Shown here one piece after another: positions 15,795 through 26,711 of a DNA stretch of 64,000 bases. Location: contig NZ_CP041345.1 in assembly GCF_013265555.1 (NCBI RefSeq), forward strand, positions 1,100,581 to 1,164,580. Direction: 5' to 3'. Positions within the stretch are counted from its first letter, which is position 1; every line of letters starts with the position of its first letter. The stretch is from Tenuifilum thalassicum. GTDB taxonomy: Bacteria; Bacteroidota; Bacteroidia; Bacteroidales; Tenuifilaceae. The notes under the pieces were generated by a model. That model saw only the letters and a list, made by a program, of their open reading frames with translations, was not told where the DNA came from and did no database searches. The position numbers were made by a program, and so were the translations under genes.

Positions 15795-15895
15795 GCAGTA
15801 GTAGTATGTTTTAAAATATTTTAAACCAACTACGCCTATTTAGAACGTAGTTGGCCAGAAAATGTTGCATTTATATTGTGAAAATCTTATAAATC

Positions 15896-17338
15896 CTAAT
15901 CCACACCAATTGCGTAGTAGGCAACTACTCCATTCGGATAAATACCTTCAATTAGAACACCTCCTGATGATATGCTAAGAACTCGTTTAAGGTCATCAAC
16001 GCTTCGTATGGGGGTTCTGTTCATTCTGGTTATTATATAGCCTTTCTTTATTCCTCCATCTTTGAGCTTACCATCTTTGAGCTCTACTACTTGTATTCCG
16101 TAGTTAATACCTAGCTGTTTCTTTTGTTTATCTGTTATTTCTTTAAATTCAGCACCTAGGCTAGCAATAGTAGCATCGGTTTTAACAATTCCAGTTCCAC
16201 CTTTTAGATTACGAAGAGTTACCTCAAAATGTTTCTTTGAGTTGTTGCGGTTTACAATAATGTCAACCTTTTGGTTTGGACGGTAGCGGCTTATTTGTTC
16301 TTGCAGCTGAGCGGTGCTGTTTACATCAACACCATTTACTGAAAGAATTACATCCCCAGGTTTTATACCTGCAGCATCGGCTGCACCGCCTTTTTCAACA
16401 TCAAATACGTAAACCCCTTTAATCTCCTTAATACCATTTTCTTGCGCTACTTCAGCGGTTAACTCCTGGATTCTAACACCCAGGATAGCTCTTTGCACCT
16501 CTCCAAATTCTATAATATCGGTAACAACTTTTTTAACAATATTGGAGGGAACGGCAAAGGCGTATCCTGTGAACGAACCTGTTTTAGAAGCAATAGCAGT
16601 GTTTATGCCAATAAGTTCTCCTTTCAGATTTATAAGCGCACCTCCACTATTCCCCGGGTTTACAGCAGCATCTGTTTGGATAAAAGATTCAATTGCAAAA
16701 TCTTTTCTTAAGAGGTTAATGTTTCTGGCCTTGGCGCTAACAATTCCTGCAGTTACAGTAGATGTTAAGTTGAATGGGTTTCCTATTGCTAATACCCACT
16801 CGCCTATATGAATATTGTCGGAATTGCCAAAAGGAATAAATGGTAAATCATCGGCTTCTATTTTAAGCAGTGCGATATCGGTACTCGGATCGGTGCCAAC
16901 AACTTTTGCTGCAAACTTTCGCTTATCGTTCAGAATAACAGTGATTTCGTCGGCGTTTTCAATTACATGGTTGTTGGTTACAATAAAGCCATCGTGTGTA
17001 AGTATTACGCCAGAACCAGAACTTTGAACTTTCTGGCGAGGCATCCTATCGTAAGGTCCGAAAAAGAAATCGAAAAGCGGATTACCAAATGAGTAATCTA
17101 GGGTTTGCGTATACTCTGTTGTTACGTGCACTACTGCATCAACCGATTTTTCTGCAGCCCATGTAAAATCACTTGCAGTGGAATCCGAAGCAAAAACTCT
17201 TGTAACCTTTACAGGTGTGTTTGAAGTTACATTGTTATTAACACTTGGGTTGGTGAATATATAATTGCTTGAAAATACTGCTATCATTCCACCCAGAGCT
17301 GCGTAAGCAATTGGTAGAAGAAATTTTTGTGCTTTCAT
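15896..17338 (-). CDS. degQ: Periplasmic Deg/HtrA-type serine protease
   Basis: The 480-residue envelope quality-control protease has an N-terminal membrane anchor or signal (residues ~5-28). A trypsin-like domain follows with the triad His124 (T-N-N-H-V-I), Asp154 (S-T-D-I-A-L-L) and Ser231 (G-N-S-G-G-A-L), then two PDZ domains (~275-370 and ~390-475). An aromatic-rich loop (F-D-F-F-F-G) precedes the catalytic His. ATG 17338 is used; an upstream TTG is less likely. Gene-level naming among degP/degQ/degS is uncertain. Confidence 0.9.
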   Translation of the reverse strand: MKAQKFLLPIAYAALGGMIAVFSSNYIFTNPSVNNNVTSNTPVKVTRVFASDSTASDFTWAAEKSVDAVVHVTTEYTQTLDYSFGNPLFDFFFGPYDRMPRQKVQSSGSGVILTHDGFIVTNNHVIENADEITVILNDKRKFAAKVVGTDPSTDIALLKIEADDLPFIPFGNSDNIHIGEWVLAIGNPFNLTSTVTAGIVSAKARNINLLRKDFAIESFIQTDAAVNPGNSGGALINLKGELIGINTAIASKTGSFTGYAFAVPSNIVKKVVTDIIEFGEVQRAILGVRIQELTAEVAQENGIKEIKGVYVFDVEKGGAADAAGIKPGDVILSVNGVDVNSTAQLQEQISRYRPNQKVDIIVNRNNSKKHFEVTLRNLKGGTGIVKTDATIASLGAEFKEITDKQKKQLGINYGIQVVELKDGKLKDGGIKKGYIITRMNRTPIRSVDDLKRVLSISSGGVLIEGIYPNGVVAYYAIGVD

Positions 17339-17477
17339 AGGCAAACAATTTTAAGGTTTCTGCTAATGTAGTAATCAAATTAAATACCTGTCAATTTCGA
17401 TTAACGTTTGTTAACCACTTGCATGCCAATTTTATATCTTTTTTTCGAGTCCACCTGACAATGTTAAAGAGTTTACA

Positions 17478-17507
17478 CAAAAAACACTGTCATAATGACA
17501 GTGTTTT
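17478..17507 (-). terminator. Terminator of siaC-like gene
   Basis: AAAACACTGTC and GACAGTGTTTT form an 11-bp stem with loop ATAAT. On the minus strand the stem is followed by a T-run. Confidence 0.85.
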
Positions 17508-17530
17508 CCGGTGTCTTTTATGATGTATTC

Positions 17531-17905
17531 TTAGTAGCTTATAAAATTAAATGGTAGGTGAGTAATTTCTTGAAATGTTTCACCAGATTCCAACATATCT
17601 TCGTCTGCGGGTTTATAGTACCAACATATCTCAACTTTATTTTTAGATTCGTGAATTTTTTTTAGTGTCATTAATATATCAATAATTTTTTTTGATGCGG
17701 CAGTATTAAAGTAGTCTAGTTTAAAAATAACAGAAGTTTCTGGATTTGGATCAAGAGCATACTCATTAAACCAGTTGAGGATTGGGGCAAAAAAATCTTT
17801 TGGATTTTCGGGCATTATGGTCCCATAAAATTCAAATCGTCCTCTCTCCTTATCAAGTGTCACTTCAGGGGTGTCACTTGTTTCCTGCAGTTTTAAAGCT
17901 TTCAT
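17531..17905 (-). CDS. SiaC family regulatory phosphoprotein (DUF1987)
   Basis: The 124-residue protein matches the DUF1987/SiaC fold, the phospho-switch partner of a SiaA-type PP2C phosphatase and SiaB-type kinase in Pseudomonas aeruginosa, where it controls cyclic-di-GMP output. The conserved D-Y-F-N-T-A-A-S segment places a threonine at residue 68, equal to the known phospho-threonine of SiaC. A SpoIIE/PP2C phosphatase gene lies 1 kb upstream on the same strand, with dapF between. No SiaB kinase or diguanylate cyclase is in this window. What it controls here is unknown. Confidence 0.8.
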   Translation of the reverse strand: MKALKLQETSDTPEVTLDKERGRFEFYGTIMPENPKDFFAPILNWFNEYALDPNPETSVIFKLDYFNTAASKKIIDILMTLKKIHESKNKVEICWYYKPADEDMLESGETFQEITHLPFNFISY

Positions 17906-17953
17906 TGTAGTAGTTGGTGGTTATTGTTACTTCCAAAGATAAATATTTTTGGG

Positions 17954-18757
17954 TTAAATTGTATCCTTTCCATATGAGTCTATGTCAATTATGCCCTCAA
18001 AAACTTTTTTAGCAGGACCTTCAAGCCAAACGTTCTCAAAACGTTCATTTCCACGTTCAAAATAGATTTTAAGATTGCCACCAATAGCCTTTACGTCAAT
18101 AGGATTTGTTTCTATTTCGAAATAGTGAGAATAAGCTATAGCTGCAGCTGTGGCCCCTGTTCCACAAGCAAGGGTTTCTGCTTCAACGCCTCGTTCATAG
18201 GTTCGTATTTTTATTTCTCCAGGCTTAATCTCTTGAACAAAGTTCACATTAGTTCCGCCATTATTGAAATTTACTGTTTTTCGGATTAGTTTTCCTTCCC
18301 TATCAACATCAACGGTTTCAATGTCTCTTACAAATTGCACATAGTGTGGAGAACCAGTATCTAGAAAGTAATTGTCGTCAATTAGTTCAATTTTTTTAAC
18401 ATCAATCATTTTAAGCTTGATAAAACCATCAGGGTTAAATAGGGCAATATGTTCACCGTCGATACCCATAAATTTTATAGAGTTTCCATTGCAAATCCCT
18501 AAATGCTTTGTAAACGCTGCGAAGCATCTTCCCCCATTCCCGCACATTGTTGCTTCATTTCCATCGCTATTAAAGTATCTCATAAAAGGCATTTCGTTAT
18601 TGATTTCAAGAAGGATAAGCCCGTTGGCTCCAATCCCAAAGTACCGGTTGCAAAGCTTGTTAATAACATTGGGTTGAGGTGAAAAAATATTTTTTCGATT
18701 ATCAATCATTATAAAATCGTTTCCGGCACCATGGTATTTGTAAAATTGCAGATTCAT
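17954..18757 (-). CDS. dapF: Diaminopimelate epimerase
   Basis: The 267-residue enzyme converts LL- to meso-diaminopimelate for lysine and peptidoglycan. Both catalytic cysteines are visible: Cys72 in M-C-G-N-G-G-R and Cys198 in A-C-G-T-G-A-T. It implies DAP-type peptidoglycan. It lies between a SpoIIE phosphatase and a SiaC-like gene on the same strand, with a 48-nt gap to the latter; no functional tie is obvious. Confidence 0.94.
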   Translation of the reverse strand: MNLQFYKYHGAGNDFIMIDNRKNIFSPQPNVINKLCNRYFGIGANGLILLEINNEMPFMRYFNSDGNEATMCGNGGRCFAAFTKHLGICNGNSIKFMGIDGEHIALFNPDGFIKLKMIDVKKIELIDDNYFLDTGSPHYVQFVRDIETVDVDREGKLIRKTVNFNNGGTNVNFVQEIKPGEIKIRTYERGVEAETLACGTGATAAAIAYSHYFEIETNPIDVKAIGGNLKIYFERGNERFENVWLEGPAKKVFEGIIDIDSYGKDTI

Positions 18758-18835
18758 ACTTTTACGATTTATGAGGATACAATACTCGTGAAAAATATTG
18801 AAATAACAAACAAAATATGCTAAGAAGAAAAGAAA

Positions 18836-20197
18836 CTAAGATGGTTCGATTTTAAAACCTAAAACGAGAATATCGTCAACTTGAGGATATTTGGTTCCAA
18901 TCCATTCTTTTAAAGTGTTTTTAAGGATTTCTCGTTGCTGTTCGGGAGGTAAAATGGCTATGCTACCTAGTAAATCAATAAAGTTTCTAATCATGAATTT
19001 ACGGCCATCGGGTCCACCAAATTGGTCTATAAATCCATCGGAAAACATATAAAACCAGGTGGGGCTCTCAACCTTTATTACGTGTGTGTTAAAATCATCA
19101 TCTCTATAATCCATTCCACCTCCAATTGATTCTTTATCACCTCTAATACGGGTTACCTCGTTATTAACCACATATACTAATGGGTTTTTAGCGCCAGAGA
19201 ACTCAACGGTGTTTGTATTAGTATCCACCACGCAAAGTGCCATGTCCATACCATCTCGGTTATCGGTTTCATCCTGACGTAAGGTTCTTCGAATACCGTT
19301 GTTTAGCTCTTTAAGAATTGCACCAGGTTTATGAATACCTCTAAAAACAATGTCGTCAAGAAGGTTGTAACCAATCATTGAAAGGAAAGCACCTGGAACT
19401 CCATGACCAGTACAATCTATAGCCGATACCGCAATTTTACCAGTTTTTTCTTTTGAATCAAATCCTTTGGTTAATTCCTTAAACCAATAGTAGTCGCCAC
19501 TAACCACATCGCGAGGTCGGAAAAATATAAATGACTCTGGGAAAAGCTGCTGCAGGCTTGTTTGAGGTGGAAGTAGTGCTTTTTGAATTCCTTGTGCGTA
19601 GTTGATACTCTTGCTTATATTCTCGTTTTGTTTTTGGATTTGGTCGCGTTGTTTTTGTATCTCAATATTTTGTAGGTTAAGTAGTTCATTTGCTTTTTTC
19701 TTATCATTATAGTTCTTGTAAATGGCAATTGATGAAACAAGGAGAATTAGAACAATAAATCCACCTGAAAAGATAATGAGTCTTTGAACTCTTGATTGAG
19801 CTTGTTGCTCTCTTAGCTGTGCTTCCTTAAGCATTCTATCGGTGGTTAACAGGTCGATTTCTGTTTGTTTACGTTGTGCTTCTTCCTCTGCTTTGCGGAG
19901 ACTATCTTGTTTTCGCATTAAAGCATAATTTAACGAATCTTGGGTAGCTTTTGCTTTTAACTCACGCAAACTCATAAGTAGTTCTTGTTGAGTGCGTTGC
20001 ATTCTTTCTCTTTCTGCTTCGGCTTGAGATTGAACAACTTTTGTTTCGTACTCATTTTTAAGTTGTTGGGTTTGAAGTTGCTGCTCATAAGCACTTGCCA
20101 TTCCTGAAAATTCAGATGCTTTAGCGGTATTACCCATGTTATCGTAATTTTGGGCTAAAAGTTTTAAAGAGTTAAGAATTAACCTGGGATTATTCAC
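18836..20197 (-). CDS. TPR-membrane-SpoIIE (PP2C) phosphatase, 3' part of a frameshifted gene
   Basis: This is the downstream piece of what reads as one ~623-residue gene. It has a last TPR-like stretch, a Gln/Glu/Arg-rich coiled coil (~40-140), one membrane span (L-I-I-F-S-G-G-F-I-V-L-I-L-L near 145-165), a second coiled coil and a C-terminal SpoIIE phosphatase domain. The phosphatase domain has V-S-G-D-Y-Y-W, A-I-D-C-T-G-H-G-V-P-G-A-F and D-G-F-I-D-Q-F-G-G. The open frame continues past the GTG at 20197 up to about 20350 with clear TPR sequence (A-L-N-Q-S-E-K-A-I-Q-L-L-E-E-A-L-E-L-S), in a different frame from the signal-peptide-bearing piece. It is a likely partner phosphatase for the SiaC-like protein. 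Confidence 0.75.
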   Translation of the reverse strand: MNNPRLILNSLKLLAQNYDNMGNTAKASEFSGMASAYEQQLQTQQLKNEYETKVVQSQAEAERERMQRTQQELLMSLRELKAKATQDSLNYALMRKQDSLRKAEEEAQRKQTEIDLLTTDRMLKEAQLREQQAQSRVQRLIIFSGGFIVLILLVSSIAIYKNYNDKKKANELLNLQNIEIQKQRDQIQKQNENISKSINYAQGIQKALLPPQTSLQQLFPESFIFFRPRDVVSGDYYWFKELTKGFDSKEKTGKIAVSAIDCTGHGVPGAFLSMIGYNLLDDIVFRGIHKPGAILKELNNGIRRTLRQDETDNRDGMDMALCVVDTNTNTVEFSGAKNPLVYVVNNEVTRIRGDKESIGGGMDYRDDDFNTHVIKVESPTWFYMFSDGFIDQFGGPDGRKFMIRNFIDLLGSIAILPPEQQREILKNTLKEWIGTKYPQVDDILVLGFKIEPS

Positions 20198-20313
20198 TTC
20201 TCTTGAAAGTTCAAGTGCCTCTTCTAAAAGCTGAATAGCTTTTTCCGACTGGTTTAATGCTGTGTGAATGTATGCTACATCAATTAAACCTGCAGCAACC
20301 TCTCCCTTATTGT

Positions 20314-20706
20314 TTAGCTTACGACGGCGTCTAAACTCTTGTAAAAGTATTCAAGTGTTAAATCTAACCTATCCATATCGGAATAGATTAGAGCGATATT
20401 ACTATATACCGCTTTAATATCATTATAATTTCCAATCCTCTCATTTAGAGGAATAGTTTCAAGGAAATAGTTTATGGCCTCTTTAGGATTGCCATTTTCC
20501 CAATAAATAAATGCTATTTTATTTAGATAGAATGCCGCTTGCTGTGGATTATTTGCTTGTTTATATCTTACAACAAGTTCCTTGTATCTATCAACATCTT
20601 CTTGCTTATCTTTAGGCAAAAGATTGATTTCTTGTGCAGCAATCCTAAGCATTGATGCACAAGTAAACCACAGCAAAAAAATTATCTTTTTGTTAAAATT
20701 TTTCAA
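20314..20706 (-). CDS. Signal peptide plus TPR segment, 5' part of the frameshifted SpoIIE phosphatase gene
   Basis: The 130-codon piece encodes a signal sequence (M-K-N-F-N-K-K-I-I-F-L-L-W...A-A-Q) and three TPR motifs (K-Q-A-N-N-P-Q-Q-A-A-F-Y-L-N-K-I-A-F-I-Y; G-N-P-K-E-A-I-N-Y-F; D-R-L-D-L-T-L-E-Y-F-Y). It then stops after S-L-D-A-V-V-S. One extra base near 20321-20332 would instead read S-L-D-A-R-R-K-L-N-N-K-G and flow into the TPR of the downstream piece. The same N-terminal layout occurs intact in the histidine kinase at 34812, so a split is abnormal. Either a real null mutation or a sequencing/assembly slip is possible. Confidence 0.7.
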   Translation of the reverse strand: MKNFNKKIIFLLWFTCASMLRIAAQEINLLPKDKQEDVDRYKELVVRYKQANNPQQAAFYLNKIAFIYWENGNPKEAINYFLETIPLNERIGNYNDIKAVYSNIALIYSDMDRLDLTLEYFYKSLDAVVS

Positions 20707-20723
20707 TCATATTAAATTTAATT

Positions 20724-20731
20724 CAAACTTA
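20724..20731 (-). promoter_or_regulatory. -7 element upstream of the TPR/SpoIIE gene
   Basis: The minus strand reads TAAGTTTG, matching TAnnTTTG, 18 nt before the ATG at 20706. Confidence 0.45.
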
Positions 20732-20802
20732 CTTGTTTTTTTTTATATTTCATAATTGATAACAAAATAATCAATTTATAGTTTTTTTTCTTGAAATACT
20801 AC

Positions 20803-20810
20803 TATATTTG
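20803..20810 (+). promoter_or_regulatory. -7 element of PapD-like chaperone gene
   Basis: TATATTTG lies 30 nt before the ATG at 20841, in the divergent region facing the SpoIIE gene. Confidence 0.5.
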
Positions 20811-20840
20811 TAGTTAAGTGAACAACTTTACTATTTCTTT

Positions 20841-21692
20841 ATGAATAAAAATAAGGGTATACTAATTGCTTTGGGCATAATATTAGCTGGTAAACTATTT
20901 TCGCAAGACTTTGAGGTTGCGCCCGTAATGCTAGATTTTAACGCAGAACCAGCCACAAGCCAAACTAAAACCATTACTGTTAAAAATCATAGTAGCAAAA
21001 GGGTTTCGTATACCGTTACATTTGCCGATTTTATTCCAAAATCGACTGGAGAGAGAAATCTATTACCACCTAATTCAACAAAACGTTCATGTGCGAATTG
21101 GGTAAATGTAAATCCAGCCTTTTTTGAACTTAATCCCGGTGAAGATATTCAGCTTCAAGTAACCATGTTAGTACCTGGCGAAGAGTTTGGTTCTGCCTGG
21201 TGCATGCTTTTTATTCAACCTACAAGAGAGCAAACGAGTTGGAGCGCCGATAAGCAACTTGCTGCAGGAATTACTGTAAGCGGAAGAATTGGTGTCCTTG
21301 TATACCAGTCACCTAAATCAAATCAGAATTATTCTATTAAAGTAAGCAACTTCCAGGAAATAACTAAACCATCCGATTCTAATAGAAGGTTTTCTGCAGT
21401 AATTGAGAACTTAGGCGACAAAATTACAAGGTGTAAAGTTTTCCTACTTGCGTCAAATATGATTACTGCAGAGGAAAAACAATTTAAAGCTACAGAGTAT
21501 GTTGTATTTCCTAAGCTTAGCCGAACGGTTGAAATGGAACTACCTAACGATTTACCTACAGGTAAGTATGCTTTAGCAATTATCGTTGATTATGGCCCAA
21601 AATTCCCTTTGGAGGGGTCTCAGCTTGTAATAGATGTTAAAAACGATATGCCTGTCACTCAACCCGATTCTATAAAACAAGAAACTCCTTAA
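20841..21692 (+). CDS. PapD-like periplasmic chaperone-type protein
   Basis: The 283-residue exported protein has a signal peptide (M-N-K-N-K-G-I-L-I-A...L-F-S-Q) and then two Ig-like domains. The first shows the pattern of pilus-assembly chaperones: V-A-P-V-M-L-D-F near the mature N-terminus, T-I-T-V-K-N-H-S, then W-V-N-V-N-P-A-F-F-E-L-N-P-G-E and a V-P-G-E segment. The second Ig-like domain covers about 160-265. No usher or pilin gene adjoins it. The closest candidates are the OmpA-tailed 1178-residue protein and two small secreted proteins at 39.0-43.8 kb. The next gene starts 12 nt later with TTG. Chaperone function is inferred from fold pattern only. Confidence 0.6.
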   Translation: MNKNKGILIALGIILAGKLFSQDFEVAPVMLDFNAEPATSQTKTITVKNHSSKRVSYTVTFADFIPKSTGERNLLPPNSTKRSCANWVNVNPAFFELNPGEDIQLQVTMLVPGEEFGSAWCMLFIQPTREQTSWSADKQLAAGITVSGRIGVLVYQSPKSNQNYSIKVSNFQEITKPSDSNRRFSAVIENLGDKITRCKVFLLASNMITAEEKQFKATEYVVFPKLSRTVEMELPNDLPTGKYALAIIVDYGPKFPLEGSQLVIDVKNDMPVTQPDSIKQETP

Positions 21693-21704
21693 TATACTGT
21701 ATAG

Positions 21705-22880
21705 TTGAAGGTTATTTGTAAATTCAGCCTGTTTTTGATTTTAGGGTTTAACCTTTCGGTTTACTCTCAGCAGAGTTTTATTTTTGTTGAAAAGGAGGGT
21801 CCCAACGGTTTACTAAAGGAAAAGTACCAAGGTTTAGTTTCAGAAAAAGGCGATACAATCCGTCAAGGTAAATATTCCTATTATTTTGATAATGGTGTTC
21901 TTCAGCAGGAAGGGTTTTATGTTGATGGTAAACCTGATAGTGTATGGATTACATATTATGAAACTGGCGCCAGAAAAAGCCTTTTTAATTACAAAGCAGG
22001 CAAGAAGGAGGGCGAGTTCTTATTTTGGAAACCAGATGGAACAATCTATCAAAAGGGCGAATATAAAAATGATTTACTGGATGGGATTCTTGAAACATTT
22101 CACCCCAACGGGATTGTTAATTCTAGGTCGCATTATAGGAATGGGAGATTAAACGGTATTAGTGAAATATTCGATGAGAGCCAGGTGTTAAGACTAAAGA
22201 GTGAGTATTTAAATGATACTCTTAACGGAATCTGGGAGACTTACTATGATTCGGGTGAGTTAAACTATAAGGGGAAAAAGTATAAGGGCAGGTATATTGA
22301 TACCCTTTATACCTACTATAAGAGCGGAAAGTTAAAGCGTAAAGTTTTCTACAATAATGATGGGCAACTGGATGGGAAACTTGAAGATTTTTATGAAAAT
22401 GGCACCTTGAGGTTAGTGTCTCATCATACAAACGGTATTCAAAATGGCGAATTTATAGAGTACTATTCCGATGGCAAAATTGCAGAGATAGGAACTTATA
22501 AGAACAATTATAAAGTAGGAGAGTGGATTAGCTATTATCCAAATGGTTGTATGCATGGGCGGGGTAAATTTGAAAAAGGTTACCTAAATGGTAAATGGCT
22601 TTTTTGGTGGCCAAATGGCTTGTTGAAACAAGTTGGAGAGTACTGTAATGGTAAAGCTTGTGGGTTTTGGCGATACTATAACCAGAATGGTTCCTTGGTT
22701 TTGGCTGGTAATTATGTAGGCGACAAGCAAAATGGAATTTGGACAACATTCTATCCTTTGGGGAAGGTAGCAGGAAGAATTTATTACGTTAATGGGGACG
22801 CAGTTGGTGTTAAGTGGTTGTACGACATGGATGGTACTTTACAAAAACGATTTCAGCTAAAAGGAATAGATAGTAAATAA
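21705..22880 (+). CDS. Exported MORN-type/YwqK-like repeat protein
   Basis: The 391-residue product has a signal peptide (M-K-V-I-C-K-F...V-Y-S-Q-Q). About fourteen tandem ~23-residue repeats of the form Y-x-x-G-x-x-x-G-x-W-x-x-Y-Y-x-x-G-x-L follow, as in MORN and YwqK-family proteins. The start is a TTG 12 nt after the chaperone-like gene, so the two are probably one operon. Despite the database name 'YwqK antitoxin' often given to such proteins, there is no toxin gene here. The repeats more likely make an elongated surface or periplasmic beta-structure; function is unknown. Confidence 0.75.
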   Translation: MKVICKFSLFLILGFNLSVYSQQSFIFVEKEGPNGLLKEKYQGLVSEKGDTIRQGKYSYYFDNGVLQQEGFYVDGKPDSVWITYYETGARKSLFNYKAGKKEGEFLFWKPDGTIYQKGEYKNDLLDGILETFHPNGIVNSRSHYRNGRLNGISEIFDESQVLRLKSEYLNDTLNGIWETYYDSGELNYKGKKYKGRYIDTLYTYYKSGKLKRKVFYNNDGQLDGKLEDFYENGTLRLVSHHTNGIQNGEFIEYYSDGKIAEIGTYKNNYKVGEWISYYPNGCMHGRGKFEKGYLNGKWLFWWPNGLLKQVGEYCNGKACGFWRYYNQNGSLVLAGNYVGDKQNGIWTTFYPLGKVAGRIYYVNGDAVGVKWLYDMDGTLQKRFQLKGIDSK

Positions 22881-22904
22881 AAAGGTCGGAAACTCCGACC
22901 TTTT

Positions 22905-22906
<2 letters not shown>
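22879..22906. terminator. Bidirectional terminator between MORN gene and gyrB
   Basis: AAGGTCGGA and TCCGACCTT form a perfect stem around AAC, with A-run and T-run flanks. It overlaps the gyrB stop region. Confidence 0.9.
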
Positions 22907-24887
<1,981 letters not shown>

Positions 24888-24919
24888 TTACAATTCAAAT
24901 AAATCATTAAATTAACTTT

Positions 24920-24927
24920 CAAAGATA
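24920..24927 (-). promoter_or_regulatory. -7 element of gyrB promoter
   Basis: The minus strand reads TATCTTTG, a perfect TAnnTTTG, 35 nt before the gyrB ATG. Confidence 0.5.
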
Positions 24928-25041
24928 GCAATATTATTTTGTTTATTGCTATCTTTTTAATACTTTTTTAACATATTAATGCATTGAATATCAGAAATGT
25001 AGAATAAAATTCTCAAGTCGTATTAAATAAAGAAATTTCGG

Positions 25042-26709
25042 TTAAAATTTATAGCTAACACCAGCTACCATGTTAAACTTTTGAGATGGGTACAGGTACC
25101 AAATTTGGTATGCTGTTGACGTGATATTGTTAAAGTTAATAAATATCGATGCCCTTTTATTATACAGATATTCGGCACCTAAATTAAAGTCCAAAAAGCC
25201 ATCCAGATGAATGGGACTTGAACTTGCATCAATAGCCCATCTTTTACCTTCGGCTGCAATAAGTGCATTTATTTTGAGCTTGCTCATTAAAATGTATTCA
25301 ATACTGGTGGCTATCTTATAGTTTGGCAGGTGCCATGGTTTGGCCTCTTTGCTGGTTTTGTACTGATAAAACTCTCCTGATATACTCATGCGGAACAATT
25401 TGCTTGGCTCTAGAGCAAGCTCTCCTTTGATGGTTGTTCTTTCAATATTGTCGAATACTAACCCAAACCTGTTAAAAAGCGGATTGTTTGTGTCAATACT
25501 TATGTTTCTGAACAATGCTAGGCTGTCAATAATGCTATAGTTAGCATTTATATTGTAAGAAACTACAGGGCTAAATTTACCCTTAATCCCTCCACCAATC
25601 ATAAGTTTATTTACTGAGTTCCAGGATTCTGTGCTAGTATATAGCCATGGATTGGTTGATAATAATGTGTAATATGAGTTTTCTTCAACATCTCCATTAA
25701 TTTCAACATAGGGTATAACATAATGGCTTACAATATCATATGAAATAAATGCGTTAGGGAAGAAATAGGTTTCATTAACATTCCCATTTGCATCTACAAT
25801 TACATTTAAACCTGCAAAAGCATGCCATTGTTTGCCAGAGAAATGGGCCCAAGGTTTTATCCTTATAATTGTGTTGTTTTTACTGCCATCTGTGTTATTG
25901 CGACCGTAATGGATGTACATTATGTCGCCACCAAATTGTTCCTTGTCTATAAATTTGTTGACACTTAGCATCCCTTTTAGCATATTCTCTTCTAAATCGT
26001 ATTTATCGTTTAAGTGGTAGAAGTTTGCTTTGGCTTGGTAGTTGAATTTTGAAGAATCTTTAGTGGTTGATTTAAACTCAAAATTTGCTGCAAACCTATT
26101 AATAGCTTGCTTGTCGTTTGAAGGTTGTAATGCTGCGTTATAGAAGTTATATCCGTAGTATGTTCTTTTAATTTGGTTGTATCCTATATCGCCCGACAAA
26201 ACTTTATCGTTGAACATTCTTTTACCAAACAAAAGCATGTCGATATTTGATGCTGGGGCTTTAACCTCATTGCTGTTATCAAATTTTATTTTGGGTTTAT
26301 TATTAAAATATTTCAACCATGCCCCATAGGTGTAATCTGAGTTTCTATTGCTTGCAAAATAGAACTCTGCCTGAGGTAAAATAGAGTTGCCAATCCCAAG
26401 CCTTAAGTAGTTTCTACTTAAATCGGGTAGGGGTTCAGCAACCATTCTTGCTGCTGAAAGTGGAGCAGGGGTAAAATATGTACTAATTGGACGCTGAATA
26501 ATTGAGTATGAAAAGTTAGGGTTTACCCTAATAGTGTCAACTATCTTTGGTTGGATGTTTATTTTGTTAGCATCTGAGATTGATGGTTCATAGGGGCGGA
26601 CAACCTGCACCTCTTTTACCATTTTATCGTCTTGGGCTAAAATGATATTACTACTACCAAAAATAAATAGGGTTGATAAGAGTATTAGGTTGTTGAATTT
26701 CCTTTTCAT
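25042..26709 (-). CDS. Outer-membrane beta-barrel (TonB-dependent-receptor-like, no plug)
   Basis: The 555-residue protein has a signal peptide (M-K-R-K-F-N-N-L-I-L-L...I-L-A-Q), a short proline-rich start (V-V-R-P-Y-E-P-S-I-S-D-A) and a long series of amphipathic strands. It ends in F-N-M-V-A-G-V-S-Y-K-F, a C-terminal aromatic typical of barrel insertion. A full TonB box and plug are not evident. It lies 2 nt after the ~1015-residue TPR gene, a pairing I recognise as recurrent in Bacteroidia, so the two products probably work together at the outer membrane. Cargo is unknown. Confidence 0.65.
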   Translation of the reverse strand: MKRKFNNLILLSTLFIFGSSNIILAQDDKMVKEVQVVRPYEPSISDANKINIQPKIVDTIRVNPNFSYSIIQRPISTYFTPAPLSAARMVAEPLPDLSRNYLRLGIGNSILPQAEFYFASNRNSDYTYGAWLKYFNNKPKIKFDNSNEVKAPASNIDMLLFGKRMFNDKVLSGDIGYNQIKRTYYGYNFYNAALQPSNDKQAINRFAANFEFKSTTKDSSKFNYQAKANFYHLNDKYDLEENMLKGMLSVNKFIDKEQFGGDIMYIHYGRNNTDGSKNNTIIRIKPWAHFSGKQWHAFAGLNVIVDANGNVNETYFFPNAFISYDIVSHYVIPYVEINGDVEENSYYTLLSTNPWLYTSTESWNSVNKLMIGGGIKGKFSPVVSYNINANYSIIDSLALFRNISIDTNNPLFNRFGLVFDNIERTTIKGELALEPSKLFRMSISGEFYQYKTSKEAKPWHLPNYKIATSIEYILMSKLKINALIAAEGKRWAIDASSSPIHLDGFLDFNLGAEYLYNKRASIFINFNNITSTAYQIWYLYPSQKFNMVAGVSYKF

Positions 26710-26711
26710 TT

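Noticed and set aside
21705-22880. Reading the YwqK-like gene as an antitoxin of a toxin-antitoxin pair
   Set aside because: The protein has a signal peptide, a long repeat domain and no adjacent toxin; the label comes from family names only.
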